Of a DNA stretch of 64,000 nt, positions 24,641 through 64,000 are shown one piece after another. Position numbers and translations under genes: made by a program. The notes below the pieces were generated by a model. It was not told the DNA's origin, did not search any database, and saw only the letters and a program-made list of their open reading frames with translations. The number at the start of each line of letters is the position of its first letter. The first letter of the stretch is position 1. This DNA is from Eriocheir sinensis (lineage: Eukaryota; Arthropoda; Malacostraca; Decapoda; Varunidae): assembly GCF_024679095.1 (NCBI RefSeq), contig NC_066543.1, positions 17,124,345-17,188,344 on the forward strand. The letters run 5' to 3'.

Positions 24641-26905
24641 ACACCCTCTGGACCCACCGAAGAGGCGATGCTTCTGGCATTTTGCTTCAGCTCGGTGGGA
24701 CGACCTGAGGATGTACTTTTCTGATTTCCCGTGGAATGATTACTGCTTCCAGGAGAGAGACCCTTCTGTGTGTAGCCAGCGCATCACAGAGGTGATTGTC
24801 TCTGGAATGGATGCACACATTCCACGTAATTTCTCTACTCCTCATGCTAAGAAGCTTTGGTTTAATCACGCTTGTTCTCGTGCTATCAAAGATAGAGAGG
24901 CAGCTCACAAAAGGTACCAGAGCCTTCGCACATCTGCTAACCATGATCTTTATATTTCTGCCCGGAATCGTGCCAAATCTAGTCTTCGACTTACCAAGAG
25001 CTCTTTCATCAATAAGAAATGTCAAAACCTTGCTTTTTCTAATTCTTCCCGGGACTTCTGGCACCTAGCCAAAAACATCTCCTCCAATTTCACTTCTTCA
25101 TCTTTCCCTCCTCTCCTTAACCCTGACGGCAGCACCGCCGTCTCATCTATCTCTAAGGCTGAACTCTTCGCTCAAACTTTCTGTAAAAACTCCACTCTGG
25201 ACGATTCTGGGCATATTCCTCCTACTCATCTCCCTCCGACTCCTTTATGCCTGTTATTAAGATTCTTAAGAATGATGTTTTCTATGCCCTCTCTGGCCTC
25301 AACTCTCAGAAGGCTTATGGACCTGACGGAGTCCCTCCTATTTTCCTCAAAAACTGTGCTTCTGTGCTGACACCTTGCCGGGTCAAACTTTTTCGTCTTT
25401 GCCTATTAACATCTACCTTTCCTTCCTGCTGGAAGTACGCCTTCATACAACCTGTGCCTAAGAAGGGTGACCATTCCAAGCCCTCAAACTACCGCCCTAT
25501 AGCTTTATTTTCCTGTCTATCTAAAGCTTTTGAATCAATCCTTAACCGGAAGATTCAAAAGCACCTTTCCACTTCTGACCTTCTATCTGATCGCCAGTAT
25601 GGGTTCCGCAAGGGACGTTCTATTGGCGATCTTCTTACTCTCTTAACTAACTATTGGTCATCCTCTCTTAGCCGTTTCGGTGAAAGTTTCTCAGTTGCGC
25701 TAGACATATCGAAAGCTTTCGATAGAGTCTGACACAAGTCTTTGCTTTCTAAACTGCCCTCTTACGGTTTCTATCCTTCTCTCTGTTCCTTTATCTCCAG
25801 TTTGCTTTCCGGGCGTTCTATCTCTGCTGTGGTAGACGGTCACTGTTCTTCCCCTAAACCTATTGACAGAGGTGTTCCACAGGGCTCTGTCCTATCACCC
25901 ACTCTCTTCCTGTTATTCATCAATGATCTTCTTTCCATAACAAACTGCCCTATCCACTCATACGCTGATGACTCCACTCTGCATTATTCAACTTTTTTCA
26001 ACAGAAGACCCTCTTAACAGAAACTGCAAGACTCCAGACTGGAGGCTGCAGCACGCTTAACCTCAGACCTTGCTATCATTTCCGATTGGGTTAAAGGAAC
26101 TTTGTGACCTCCAATGCCTCAAAAACCCAATTTCTCCACCTATCAACTCGACATAATCTTCCAAACACCTATCCCCTATTTTTCAACAACACTCAGCTGT
26201 CACCTTCTTCAACAAAACATCCTCGGTCTATCCTTAACCCAAAATCTTAACTGGAAACTTCAAATATCTCCTCTCACTAAATCAGCTTCCTCGAGGTTGG
26301 GCGTTCTTTATCGTCTCCGCCAGTTCTTCTCCCCCGCACAGATGCTTTCCATATACAGGGGCCTTGTCCGCCCTCGTATGGAGTATGCATCTCACATGTG
26401 GGGGAGCTCCACTCACATAGCTCTCCTGGACAGAGTGGAGTCTAAGGCTCTTCGTCTCATCAGCTCTCCTCCTCTTACTGATAGTCTTCTACCTCTTAAA
26501 TTCCGCAGCCATGTTGCCTCTATTTCTATCTTTTATCGATATTTTCACGCAGACTGCTCTTCTGAACTTGCTAACTGTATGCTTCCCCCCCTCCCGCGGC
26601 CCCGCTGCACTCGACTGTCCACTCTAGCTCATCCCTATACCGTCCGAACCCCTGCTGCAAGAGTTAACCAGCATCTTCACTCTTTCATCCATTTCACTGG
26701 TAAGCTCTGGAACAGCCTTCCTTCGCCTGTATTTCCTCCTGCCTATGACTTGACCTCTTTCAAGAAGAGTGTATCAAGACACCTCTCCACCCGAAATTGA
26801 CCTCTCTTTTGGCCACTCTTTACTTTTGTCTGTTGTGGGAGCGGTGAGTAGCGGACTTTTTTTCTACACATTTTTTGTTGCCCTGGAGCCGTCTCTGTTA
26901 TAAAA
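24641..26905 (+). mobile_element. Jockey-like LINE, 5'-truncated ORF2
   Basis: Starts within ORF2 after the endonuclease ([15 protein letters not shown]). It continues through the linker, RT fingers ([38 protein letters not shown]), palm (DRGVPQGSVLSPTLF) and an intact catalytic YADD at 25961-25972. The C-terminal region (26114-26800) ends at TGA. The frame is broken near 25235-25250, at a Trp-to-stop TGA near 25730 and near 26017. The 3' UTR has GTGAGTAGCGGACTTTTT and ends with an A-run near 26905, matching other 3' ends of the family at 14.0, 35.1 and 37.4 kb. Confidence 0.88.
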
Positions 26906-28185
26906 AAAATTTACACATTAATAGTTACGTTGCTAAAAAAAAAATTAAGATATATGAAGCATCTGCTCATGTTAGAGCCACGGCACGGCGCACGGCGGGT
27001 CTAGTGAGTCGCCACCTCGCCGGTGGGTCGATAATTGTGCACCGGGGGAAAGCTGAAGACGCCAAGCTTTGGGAACCTGGATGGCCGTCAGTCCAGAGTT
27101 CTAAGACTTAAAGTTCAAGTGACGAAGCTGACTCCCGTGTGGAGGAAGTAAATGCACTACAGCTTGATAATGAACGCAGTCTCCTAAATTACAATATTTA
27201 AGGTTATCTTCCCTCTCCTTTATTGTTACGAGGCTGCCGCAGTTAACTCATGAGGACATCGCAGTAAAATGAAATAGAACTAAGCACTATCCCGTTCTCT
27301 GTCTCCTTGCGAGGTGTTGGCAAGGGTTCCATGTGATGCACATGGAGCAGCAGCGCGAGGAATTACGGCGAGGGAGTGTTGTGTCGGCCAGGTGACAGCC
27401 TGACTACCTCGGGTATTAGCCCAGACTTAATTAAATTTGATGGGATCGATCGAGTTATTGACTCGTGAGGGAAAACGTCCATTTCAGTTTTCCTGATGCC
27501 TTTGCGCCACCCAAGCCTCGCTCTGCCCGACACCAGGCCGAGGTTATTACCTGGGCCGCGTGTGGCGTGCTGTCATGGCCCTGGCAGGTGTGAAAAACTG
27601 GAACCGCTAACTAATGAGTGCGAGAGATTCAAAATGCCTTACATGCTTGCCACCACAGAGCCCACCATGAAGGTGCATTTCGCTGTGACTGTAAAACGAC
27701 ACTTGTAACATTATGGTCAAATACCATGCATGTTTTTGTTGGTGTTCAAAAATAATAAAGAAACGTGAATTGTCCAGAGATTTGCCCTGTGAAAACCGTG
27801 GCAAATAATGTTTGCCTCTTGAGCTTATTATTAGAAATATTTGGTTTATTCCTCAGAGGGAGATAGAGCGGGGGCGCAAGTCGTTACTAGCCAGGTGTTC
27901 ATTATCAGCGCATCATTAGTCGCTGGTTCGTAATGGCCGCGAGGAGCTGCATCACATTACAACCCAATATTAGCTCTGTTTGTCTGAAGGTTCTCCCTCC
28001 CTGGCCGTGGCTTCTAAGGGCTTGCTGCAAGTTATCATCAGGCCAATGAACGTCATCTGCACGTCACTACAAGAAAGCTATATGACGCGTCTGTGTCTTC
28101 CCTTTTCCAGACAATGGTGGAGCTGGCGTCCGGTGGCATTATCGAACGAGTCGGAATATAAAGAATTTTCTTTTCTCCCACCCAG
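26906..28185. other. Upstream region or 5' intron of the class B GPCR
   Basis: No ORF with recognisable content and no repeat family. The missing first exon(s) of the downstream receptor, including a signal peptide, could lie here or further upstream, but I cannot identify them. Confidence 0.35.
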
Positions 28186-47009
<18,824 letters not shown>

Positions 47010-47014
47010 TGGAA

Positions 47015-47020
47015 TAAATT
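47015..47020 (+). promoter_or_regulatory. Candidate poly(A) signal of the receptor gene
   Basis: AATAAA six bases after the receptor stop codon. The position is very close to the stop, so a more distal signal may be the real one. Confidence 0.35.
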
Positions 47021-47544
47021 GAGAAAGAAAAAGAAAATTCTAAGATCCTCAGATGATTCGATAAACATTCGTTGTATACACAAGCATGAAAATTTCACGG
47101 TGATCTTGTTATTATCATAAATGTGATTACATACTTCTCTTTGGCATCCATTTTCCATTTCACATACGAGTCTTATCTATTCAGATAGTGATATCCCTTA
47201 TACTGTCTTACCCACCTACCTGTCCTTTCCTGTCTCCCTCCATCCATCCCTTTCCTTCCTTCATAATACTCCACTGCCAGATGGCACTCGACTCGAGAGG
47301 TGTTAACTGATTTAATTAAGTTAGTTACTTGGCTGATTGGCTATTTGGTTCATTAGTGAGTGCTTGAGGGATATTAAGAAATAGTTTTCCACATTAATTG
47401 GGGCAATGAACTGAGGAACAGTCTGGACAATGAGATCATCCAGTCCAAAACCTGAAATAAATTAATAGCTAAATTTGTCCGATTGAGACTCGAAGACGGA
47501 ATTCAAAGAGCGTAACTAAATTCCTGTACGTATATCACAACTAT

Positions 47545-47735
47545 AGATATTAGCAACTCTGTGGTGTAGTGGTTAACACACCTAGCTATGAATCCGCAAG
47601 CTCAGGTTCGATGCCGGTCCAGAGAAGTCGGCACACAACTCACCCATGCTGTGCATCCTCCCTTTTAGGCTGGTCAATAAATGAGTAGCTACCTATTTGA
47701 GGAAACCTGGGGAAGGTAAACTACGGTAACACTTA
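47545..47735 (+). mobile_element. tRNA-derived SINE
   Basis: A box region CTGTGGTGTAGTGGTTAACA and B box CTCAGGTTCGATGCC. The body CATCCTCCCTTTTAGGCTGG...AATGAGTAGCTACC resembles the minus-strand element at 62.2 kb. Confidence 0.7.
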
Positions 47736-47920
47736 CGTTGAATGGCTAAAGTTGTCGAGTGAGAAGATAGCAAGGCAGAGAAGTTAATTGGTGGAGGCCA
47801 GTGACCTCTGGAGCATCTTCACCAACCAGGCCATGTTGGCCTTCACCCATCTCTCCTGTACCGAGCGAGATCAAACAGGGATCACGTCAGTGGGTCAATT
47901 CCTTGGTATAATTGTTTTAG

Positions 47921-47926
<6 letters not shown>

Positions 47927-47981
<55 letters not shown>
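47927..47981. repeat. (GA)n microsatellite
   Basis: About 26 GA units, abutting a LINE 3' end. Confidence 0.9.
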
Positions 47982-47986
<5 letters not shown>

Positions 47987-48475
47987 ACAAAAATATTCAG
48001 ACCACACGGACCCAATGGTCCAGACTAGGTGGTCTGTCCTTAAGCCTGAATTAAATCCTATTAAACTTAATGCTTAATAGCACCAAGTCTTTGCATTTTG
48101 AATTTTAGTGAATTTCAAGTTGAGGGAAGTGTCGGCCAAGCTTGTTTTTAAATGAATTAATTGTACGGCACTGGACCACTGACGGTGGACGTTTATTTCA
48201 TTCTCGCACTACAATGTTGGTGAAAAAAGATTTGGTGCAGTCTGGCTTTATTTGTTTACACTTAAGTTCTGTGCCATTATTTCTCATGTCATCGATCAAA
48301 AACAATTTGGATTTGTCCACAGTCGTAATACCATTGAGTACGTATTTTGAAGCATTCATCACGTTTCCTCAAAAGTGAATTATTTTAAGAGAGAACAGCT
48401 TAAGAGATGAGAGACTTTCATCGGAAGGCTTGTTGTGCAAGGAAGAGATCAACTTTGTTGCCGGCACTGTGAGTG
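47982..48475 (-). mobile_element. CR1/Jockey-like LINE, 3' end copy 3
   Basis: Collinear with 16944-17430 and 30259-30742 but more diverged (CAGACCACACGGACCCAATG, GGTGGTCTGTCCTTAA, CTCGCACTACAATGTTGGTG). It is oriented the same way, with its 3' end at the (GA)n tract. Confidence 0.75.
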
Positions 48476-49139
48476 GAACGTTTCTCTGGAATACGCACAC
48501 TGCATTTTGACCTCTACTATGGCACCCAAGCGTCCTTCCACCTCCTCACAGGAGGTGGAAGGATGGGGTGAGGAGGGAGGAGGGAGAGCGGGGCACTGTT
48601 GCCAGATTATTGTACTCAGAGCATTGTATTTACCGGTTTCTGACACCTAACGATTACCAAGAAACATCAGAATCTAACTCTTTTAACGATAACTATTCAT
48701 TTAATTTCATTATTGGAGCCCAGAAGACAGTTTGGGGATAGGAAGTTGGGATATATAAGCGGCTGAGTACGACAATATGGCAATGTTGAAGTGGGGTGAG
48801 GGTTCAGCAGACGACGACGATGACAACCAGTGCAAAGTGATGGTGAGTGTGAGGACGTAATTTTGTTGTGTCAGTGACTTACAAATGTAATGTAGCAATT
48901 CTTTCTTTAGAAAACTTTAACTTAAAGGAGTTATCTTTGTCACCAATAGCATGGGTAGTCAAAGGAAGAGGAAGGAGGCAAGTGAGGCGGAGTGGCGGAG
49001 GTGGAGGGAGCGGCTGGTGACGGGAGCGTGGGGTGAGGGACGGTGGCTGACACAGGTGAAGAACAAATTTAAATAAAATGAGAACATGTGTTTTTGTTGT
49101 TTCCATGACCAACTAATGTATTAATAATGTTTTTTAAAG

Positions 49140-49285
49140 GTTAGAGTAACAAAATCCCCAAAATAGGCAGACTTTCCCAGTGTCCAGGAACGTAACCCCT
49201 GCTATTACCATTGTTTCCTATGGGGAAATTATGTTTAAATAACGCAACATCTCCAAGAACGTAACCCTCGCGTTAATCGAGAGGT
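49140..49285. mobile_element. Possible Tigger/pogo-type terminal fragment
   Basis: Two related blocks face each other: CAGGAACGTAACCCCTGCTA and CAAGAACGTAACCCTCGCGT, separated by CCATTGTTTCCTATGGGGAA. The right edge, read in reverse, is AAAGTCACCTCTCGATTAAC. This resembles pogo-type termini, but a partner end is not found. Confidence 0.35.
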
Positions 49286-49839
49286 GACTTTATTTGCTGG
49301 TGGTGCTAAACGTTTGCTGCGAGCTCCAGCCGCACTCAAATCTCCCACGTATGAGTGTGTTCCAACAATATTTCTCACAACACAGGATTGCCAATTGAGT
49401 GGGTTCTCCACTAAATATGGTGGAAAATCATATCAGCCCAGCGCGGAAAATCCACGGACGAGTAACTGGTGGATGTTCTTGTCCAATATAGCAGCATTTT
49501 TGCATAGCTACACCTATCACCTGACTGATTCTTTGGCCAAATAGTTGTAAATATTGCAGATGGCAATACTACCTTGCCAGAACCTCAAGGAGAGATGTCC
49601 GCAGTTCCCTCAAAATGGCTGATCATCACGCACGCACTGATGTAAGTGTTCACATTCAACACTCCCTGAAAATGCATGTACATTCGCAGGAGAGGCATAC
49701 ATAACCGACTCCTATAGATCTGGGCCTCCTCTTTCCAATGGTGTTTTTGGTTTTTAGCTGTGATGAATAGTTTTTGAGATACAGAGGTTAAAAGAGACCC
49801 CCCATTGGGCTGCCCGACTGTGCCTGAGGAGATAGTCGC

Positions 49840-50430
49840 GTCCCGCACCGTGTGCAAAGAAAGGGTTAAATCGCATCTATCTCTTTCGCCATTGTATTTT
49901 CCAATCCTATGACAGTCATCTATTTCTTTCACCAGGTCTCTTCCCTCTTCTTGTACCCTCTGCACAATCTTCTTCACTACATTTCTCAAGATTTCGCAGA
50001 TTTGCTTGGGGTCTTCTCCTCCTTGACGCCAAACACAATGACACTTCTTTTTCTCAACTGTGCCTCTTACCAGTGCTTCATTTTCATTGATTACTTTCAC
50101 CACCTTCTCAGCCATCTTCTCCAACTGCTCTTCCACAATCGCCTTAAAGCTCTGCACACTCCCACTTTACATCATCTCTCCACTACTGTCAACTTTTTGT
50201 TCCAAATTCTTAACTCTTTGCTCCACTTCCACTTTTTCATCCTAACGCTTCTCCTCCCACTTATTCCGTTCTTTATTCAACTTTTCCACCGAATCCATGC
50301 TTTCCTTTATCCCTTCAGAGCATTTTGTCAGCTGAATCTTAAGCTCCCCCACTTTCGCTTCTAAATCACTTATCTTTCTCTTGTCCTCCTCTCTCTCCCA
50401 TCTCAACTCACTCACCATCTTCATCACAAT
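49840..50430 (-). mobile_element. Inverted 5' segment (ORF1) of a LINE
   Basis: Minus-strand frames encode an ORF1-type coiled coil (ISDLEAKVGELKIQL, 50242-50427), then EEQLEKMAEKVVKVINENEA and an RNP-like DCHRIGKYNGERDRCDLTLS (near 49880). The orientation is opposite to the ORF2 segment starting at about 50450. Together they look like one 5'-inverted insertion. Confidence 0.72.
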
Positions 50431-50444
50431 TATTTAACAAAAAA

Positions 50445-52110
50445 TTCCAGCAAGTGTTTACCAAAGAATCATTATTTAATGAACCACAAGAAAACAACTT
50501 AGATGTATATATGGAAGAGGTCAAAATAGATAAAGAGGAGATAAAAAACAATTGGGGGAATTGGAAGAAGGGAAGGCAGTGGGACCGGATGGAGTTTCAG
50601 GTTTTATACTTAGAGTGCAGAAATGAGTTAGTTGGCCTGATTTATGACATCATTAGGTGCTCAATAAAAATTGGCACAGTGCCTAGGGAGTGGAAGAGGG
50701 CAAAAGTGGTACCTATATACAAAAGTGGAAAAAAGGAAGAACCCCTAAATTACAGACCGGTGTCTCTGACCAGCGTAGTATGTAAAATATGTGATAAATT
50801 AATAAAAGAACAATGGATGAGATTTCTAAAAGAACATAATCTAATCACAAACAATCAATATGGGTTTAGGAAAGGCCGCTCATGTGTGACAAACTTACTG
50901 AGCTTTTACTCAAGTGACGGAAAAATTACAGGAAAGAGACGGATGGGTGGATTGCATTTGCCTAGACTTAATGAAGGCATTTGACAAAGTTCCACATTCA
51001 AGACTGCTGTGGAAACTAGAAAATAAAGGAGGATTGAGAGGGAAAATGAAATGCTGGATGGAAAGCTACTTAAGAGGAAGAGAGATGAGAACCGTGGTTA
51101 AGGACACTAGATCGGAATGGAGAACAGTGGAAAGTGGAGTGCCCCAGGGGTCAGTTTTAGCACCAGTGCTTTTCCTAGTCTATATTAATGATATGCCAGA
51201 GGGAATAAACAGCTACATGAGCCTGTTTGTGGATGATGCTAAACTGCAAAGACATATAAGAAACAGTGAAGACTGCAAGGAGCTGCAAGAAGACCTAAAC
51301 AAGATTTGGAAATGGAGTCAGAAATGGGAGATGAAATTCAACGTGAAGAAATGTCATGTTATGGAAATGGGAAAAAGTGTAGAAAGACCAAAATGGACAT
51401 AAAATGGGAGATGGTGAAATATTAAAGAAAGTAAATGAAGAGAGAGACCTGGGAGTAATAATGCAAGATTATATGCAACCAGAAAGTCATATAAATCAGA
51501 TCTTCGGTGATACACATAACATGGTGAGAAATATAGGTATAGCATTCCACAACATGGACAAAAAAATAATGAAAAAATTAATAACTACTATGATCAGACC
51601 TAAGCTAGAATACGCGGAAACAGTTTGGTCTCCACATATGAAGAAACACATAAAAAAACTAGAAAGAATACAGAGGATGGCAACAAAAATGGTTCCAGAA
51701 CTGGAGGGACTGACATATGAAGAGAGACTAAAGGAAATGGACTTACCAACACTAGAACAAAGAAGAGAAAGAGGAGACCTAATACAAATATATAGGCTAT
51801 TGAGTAAAATGGAAGAAGTAGATAACGAGAAATTGCTACTAAGAGAGGAACCTTCCAGCAGGAATACTAGAGGACATAGTAAAAAGTTGAGGAAGGGAAG
51901 ATGCTCAAGAGACATAAAGAAATATAGCTTCCCACAAAGAAATATAGAGGTTTGGAACAGACTAAGTGAAGAAACAGTATCGGCGAAGAGTGTGCAGAGC
52001 TTCAAGGAAAAGTTGGATAATTATAGATACGGAGACGGGACCACACGAGCGTAAGCCCACGCCCTGTAAAATTACAACTAGGTAAATACAACTAGGTAAA
52101 TACACACACA
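50445..52110 (+). mobile_element. L2/CR1-like LINE, ORF2 RT to 3' end
   Basis: Three frames (50454-50984, 50914-51402, 51404-52054) follow each other with two frameshifts. They cover RT fingers (REWKRAKVVPIYKSGKKEEP, NNQYGFRKGRSCVTNLL), palm (DLMKAFDKVPHSRLLWKLE, SGVPQGSVLAPVLF, LFVDDAKL near 51230) and the C-terminal region (EYAETVWSPHMKK, FPQRNIEVWNRLS) with TAA at 52052-52054. The catalytic Asp pair is retained. The 3' end has two AACTAGGTAAATAC units and (AC)n. It is abutted by a SINE at 52116. Confidence 0.87.
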
Positions 52111-52115
52111 CACAC

Positions 52116-52478
52116 GCCTCGGGGAGGCGGCGGTGGCGGCGGTGGCTGATGGCGCCGCGTTCAGGAGGACGCGAGTTTAATCCCCGCCCAGTGCCACCAA
52201 GCCGGGATTTTTCAGCCGCCGCTGAGTGGCTTGAAACTATCCACATGCTGTCCAGAAGACCACCTATCAACCCGGACTCAAGATTCTAGGATTAAAGATG
52301 AGCTCCAGGAGGGCAGCATGAGCCAATGCAAGATGGCGCCACTATAAACACTCGCCTGCGCCAGAACGGGCTGGGCTGACCATCAGACCCCTATGGGAAG
52401 AAGCCTTGGGCCAACCATCAGGCCCCACCAGGAAGAAGCCTACCGGCGCAATAGGCCGCGACGTTAAAAAAAAGGATG
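52116..52478 (+). mobile_element. SINE, family A copy
   Basis: Head GGGGAGGCGGCGGTGGCGGC with a short GGCGGT expansion, B-box-like GCGAGTTTAATCCCC, complete body, duplicated GGCC.ACCATCAG.CCCC block and an A-rich end. The best-preserved long copy on the plus strand. Confidence 0.85.
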
Positions 52479-53251
52479 TAGAATATGAAAATGTCAGATA
52501 AACTTCCTTGGGTTTTGTCTTGCATTATATTCTATGCATATAGATAAACTTCCTTAGGTCCTGCCAGGCATCATATTCTATGAATAGTTTTCACTTTTCC
52601 ACAACTGAAGCTTCAAAATACAGTTTAACTTGTTCCCAGGACCTTAAATCATTCAATCAAAATATATTGTTTTTAGAAATTTGATACATTATAAACACTT
52701 TGTACTACAGTAAATATAGTGGCATTTACATGATCAAAGCAATACCTTATTTTAAAATACTGTAAGTACAATTTGACTACTTAATGATTGAAAGTTATTT
52801 AATTGAGTGTCTGTGATAGTCAATGACTCCCATTACAAAAGTAAAAGTTTGATCTGTAAAGTATTATAAATACTTTACATAACTGGTAAAGTTTGTTAGT
52901 ATTTACTCAATGTAACATAATAAGCTACTTTGATATTGAACAGAAGGCAAAAAATGAGGTACATACACTTTATTAAGTGTTGACAGATGTCAATTACACT
53001 ATTTATTTACCCAGTCAAAAGTTGATGTTATGTCATTTCAGTATAGGCTAGTAGCCATTGCTTAAGTTCTCCCTAAACTGACTTGGGGTTAGTTCAATTA
53101 AATGATGGCTCTTAATTAATTAAGGAAAAATACATCCTATATTCTGTACTTGAGAAAGGGTACCTACTTTAAGAAGCTGTACAACACATGGCTTCAAGAT
53201 GACGTGCTACACGTGAGAAAGGCATCATTACACTGCATCATTATTACACAC
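52479..53251 (-). other. Intergenic / 3' UTR side of the FKBP6-like gene
   Basis: AT-rich. Minus-strand AATAAA occurs in the (C)TATTTATTT tract near 53000 and may be the poly(A) signal, giving a 3' UTR of about 250 bases. No coding sequence. Confidence 0.4.
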
Positions 53252-62072
<8,821 letters not shown>

Positions 62073-62204
62073 GTCACTTGCTGCAATGGGATGAGAGCAT
62101 TCACTGTTAGGTAAAAGAAAATGGGAACAACAAAATGGGTGAGGGGAGAGACCTCGAGCCTGTGGTGGATAAGAACCAACCTAACTGGGACATAGGGCAG
62201 TGTC

Positions 62205-62335
62205 AGCTTAGTCATGGCAGTTTACTTTCCCAGGTACCCATTTATCGAGCAACCTGAATGGGAAGATGAACAGTTGGGTGACCTGGGTACTGACTGCCCC
62301 AGGGTTAGGTGCTAACCACTGGAAATCTGAATAAT
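62205..62335 (-). mobile_element. tRNA-derived SINE fragment
   Basis: The minus strand begins CAGTGGTTAGCACCTAACCC and has a body AATGGGTACCTGGGAAAGTA like the elements at 34.45 and 47.55 kb. No B box is clear. Confidence 0.5.
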
Positions 62336-63330
62336 ACAGTTCACCCTAAAACTCTTCAACAATCTTTTATTTTGTTCCTGTTGTATGTGAGCCTGACATT
62401 TGTTGATTCTCATCATGTTGAACCTTCTCCTGCTTTCCTGCTTTTTCCATATTAAGTTTTACTGTTTTTATATTGTCTATGGACAATGGTTCTTCCATAT
62501 TTCAGCACTTCTCCATTAGTTGCTTCGTTTGTAGAGAGAGTTTATGGTGATCCTGTGTTGGAAATTTTTGTATAAAATCACCTCCCGTTAAATTAGTAAG
62601 GGCAATAGGGAGAAATTATGCACTATTTGGGTAATTTGAACTTCAGGTATAATATTATAATTCTAATTATGATGGTAAATCATAGGGAAACTTTGATACC
62701 AGCGATTCAAAGCTGGTGTATTGGTTAACGTGGCATAAAATTGACATCAGCCGTCGAAGCTTCGAAGCTTCACAAACTGGCGTCACCTACAGTTGAGGCA
62801 CAAAGCCAAGCTTTCCTACTCAGACCTCAACCTGTCAACACCTACGGGCGGAGTTACCGTCACACCTTCAACCATCACTTTTGCATTATTTTCCTGTACA
62901 TATGTACATAGATATAGCAAAATGCTCAGCGTAGCATAAACAAATTACACTGTACATGGCTCGACCAGGTCCCAGGGGAGGCTCAACCATCAACCACAGC
63001 TGCCATCTTCCTGCCTCGACTCACTCACCTACCCAAACTAAGTGGATTTTAATTGATTTTCTGTGTGTTACTCAAGCAATTAACGAATTTCCAAGTTTCC
63101 CATGAGTGTCACGGATCCGTAATATAGGAAATTAATTTGCTGTACTGCTGCGTCAACCCATCACGTTCGGACCCCCTAAGCCCTGACTTTGGTTGGTTTT
63201 GGGGAGTGTTTAATAAAATTCTGAGGCATGTCAATTAACCGTATCCAATATTTTCTTTCATAATCTGTCCGCAGTGGCAGTATCATAACCAATGAGGATA
63301 GAGGTGCTACTGATTATTGGTAAATAGATT
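62336..63330. other. 5' flank of the FKBP6-like gene, no feature recognised
   Basis: Unique-looking sequence that should contain the untranslated first exon and promoter. I cannot place the transcription start. A GAAGCTTCGAAGCTTC palindrome lies near 62756-62771. Confidence 0.35.
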
Positions 63331-63331
63331 G

Positions 63332-63336
<5 letters not shown>

Positions 63337-63420
<84 letters not shown>
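63337..63420. repeat. (AT)n microsatellite
   Basis: About 42 AT units directly joined to a dispersed repeat copy. Confidence 0.92.
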
Positions 63421-63423
<3 letters not shown>

Positions 63424-63500
63424 GGTGCCTACAGACTGACTCTATCGGCAATCGAAATCTAGCAGATCAAGTTGGTCCATCGACGAGGACTGGCGTGTCT
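63421..63500 (-). repeat. Dispersed ~85-bp repeat, copy 3
   Basis: CAGGGTGCCTACAGACTGAC TCTATCGGCAATCGAAATCT ... GACGAGGACTGGCGTGTCTC, followed at once by (GA)n (63500-63578). Confidence 0.65.

Positions 63501-63579
<79 letters not shown>
63500..63579. repeat. (GA)n microsatellite
   Basis: About 39 GA units. Confidence 0.92.
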
Positions 63580-63581
<2 letters not shown>

Positions 63582-64000
63582 TTCAGTATAACCCATAGAA
63601 TCAATTTTTCTAAGGTGGGAAAGAAATTAAAAGTTTTCTCAGCTTCTCTTTTATTCACATTTTATACAAATAATAAAAGCTTACAGTTGGGCAGCAATCA
63701 GTGACCCAGTGGCTGTACAGGCATTTCAGCAGTACAGTGTAATTATGGGACTCCTAACTCACAATAAATAACAATAATATTATAGTAACATTAATCATAC
63801 AAATAAAAACTCAACTATTGATCACAATAAATGAATACTGCTTTTGGGCAACTTGAACTGCTCAATACCACAGTCACTGCTTGGCACTGGCTCCTGGGCA
63901 GTGACTCGACCATGGCAGTTCATCATCCTACATCACTACCCTCTGGAGATCCTGCGACTTTCAGGATGAAGCTTGGCTACAGGTAGAGCAGCCTGGCTGC
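63580..64000. other. Window end, unassigned
   Basis: AT-rich with A-run hexamers, then a more complex last 150 bases. A minus-strand frame ending PVAKLHPESRRISRG and TAG at 63938-63936 could be the C-terminus of a neighbouring gene, but about 20 codons are too few to judge. Confidence 0.2.

Noticed and set aside
48778..48860. Possible first exon ATGGCAATGTTGAAG... with donor GTGAGT
   Set aside because: An Asp-rich 20-codon frame followed by a donor is attractive, but no downstream exon or family match was found and the area is repeat-derived.
49585..49840. Extension of the minus-strand ORF1 frame beyond the RNP-like motif
   Set aside because: The open frame continues but loses similarity to LINE ORF1 after about 49840; treated as flanking sequence.
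63936..64000. Minus-strand C-terminus of a neighbouring gene
   Set aside because: About 20 codons before a stop cannot be told from chance; kept only as an unassigned note.

Overview
The window is animal nuclear DNA, most likely from a decapod crustacean (crab or shrimp). Three things point that way: intron-split genes with GT/AG boundaries, arthropod-type gene families, and an exceptional load of long microsatellites, minisatellites, LINE fragments and tRNA-derived SINEs. No bacterial, viral, rRNA or CRISPR features are seen. The species call is an inference from gene and repeat content, not from a marker sequence.

Three host genes are supported. (1) 0.26-2.23 kb, plus strand: the last two coding exons of a variant ionotropic glutamate receptor (IR-type) gene. 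The gene starts outside the window. (2) 28.2-47.0 kb, plus strand: twelve in-phase exons of a class B1 (secretin-family) GPCR. It most resembles the CRF/diuretic-hormone-44 receptor group and lacks only its 5' exon(s). (3) 53.25-62.08 kb, minus strand: a complete eight-coding-exon, 436-residue FKBP6/Shutdown-like co-chaperone, with one FKBP domain followed by TPRs. This family works in the piRNA pathway that silences transposons, and here the gene's introns are themselves full of transposons.

By region: 2.3-28 kb has no convincing host gene. It holds a hAT MITE (3.2-3.9 kb), an internally deleted LINE (4.7-5.8 kb), a CTACGA/TCGTAG foldback region (8.8-10.3 kb), a (GA)n-ended LINE (16.9-18.6 kb), a 21-bp minisatellite (18.9-19.7 kb), a LINE remnant with a TTGA-type tail (20.3-21.8 kb), a 33/34-bp minisatellite (21.9-23.5 kb) and a Jockey-like LINE (24.3-26.9 kb). 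The GPCR introns hold another Jockey-like LINE with both ends but no RT core, SINEs of several families, about 480 bp of (AT)n, a hAT/ZMYM1-like transposase relic and an RT relic that runs almost into a 3' splice site. Between the GPCR and the FKBP gene lies a LINE with an inverted 5' part (49.8-52.1 kb). The FKBP introns contain SINEs, two LINE pieces and a Tigger-like DNA transposon.

The genes share no obvious pathway: sensory receptor, peptide-hormone receptor, germline co-chaperone. No single undescribed multigene system was found. The least explained structures are the CTACGA/TCGTAG foldback region, the abutment of one LINE's 3' ends to (GA)n tracts, and a 55-bp duplication of a 3' splice site in the FKBP gene.
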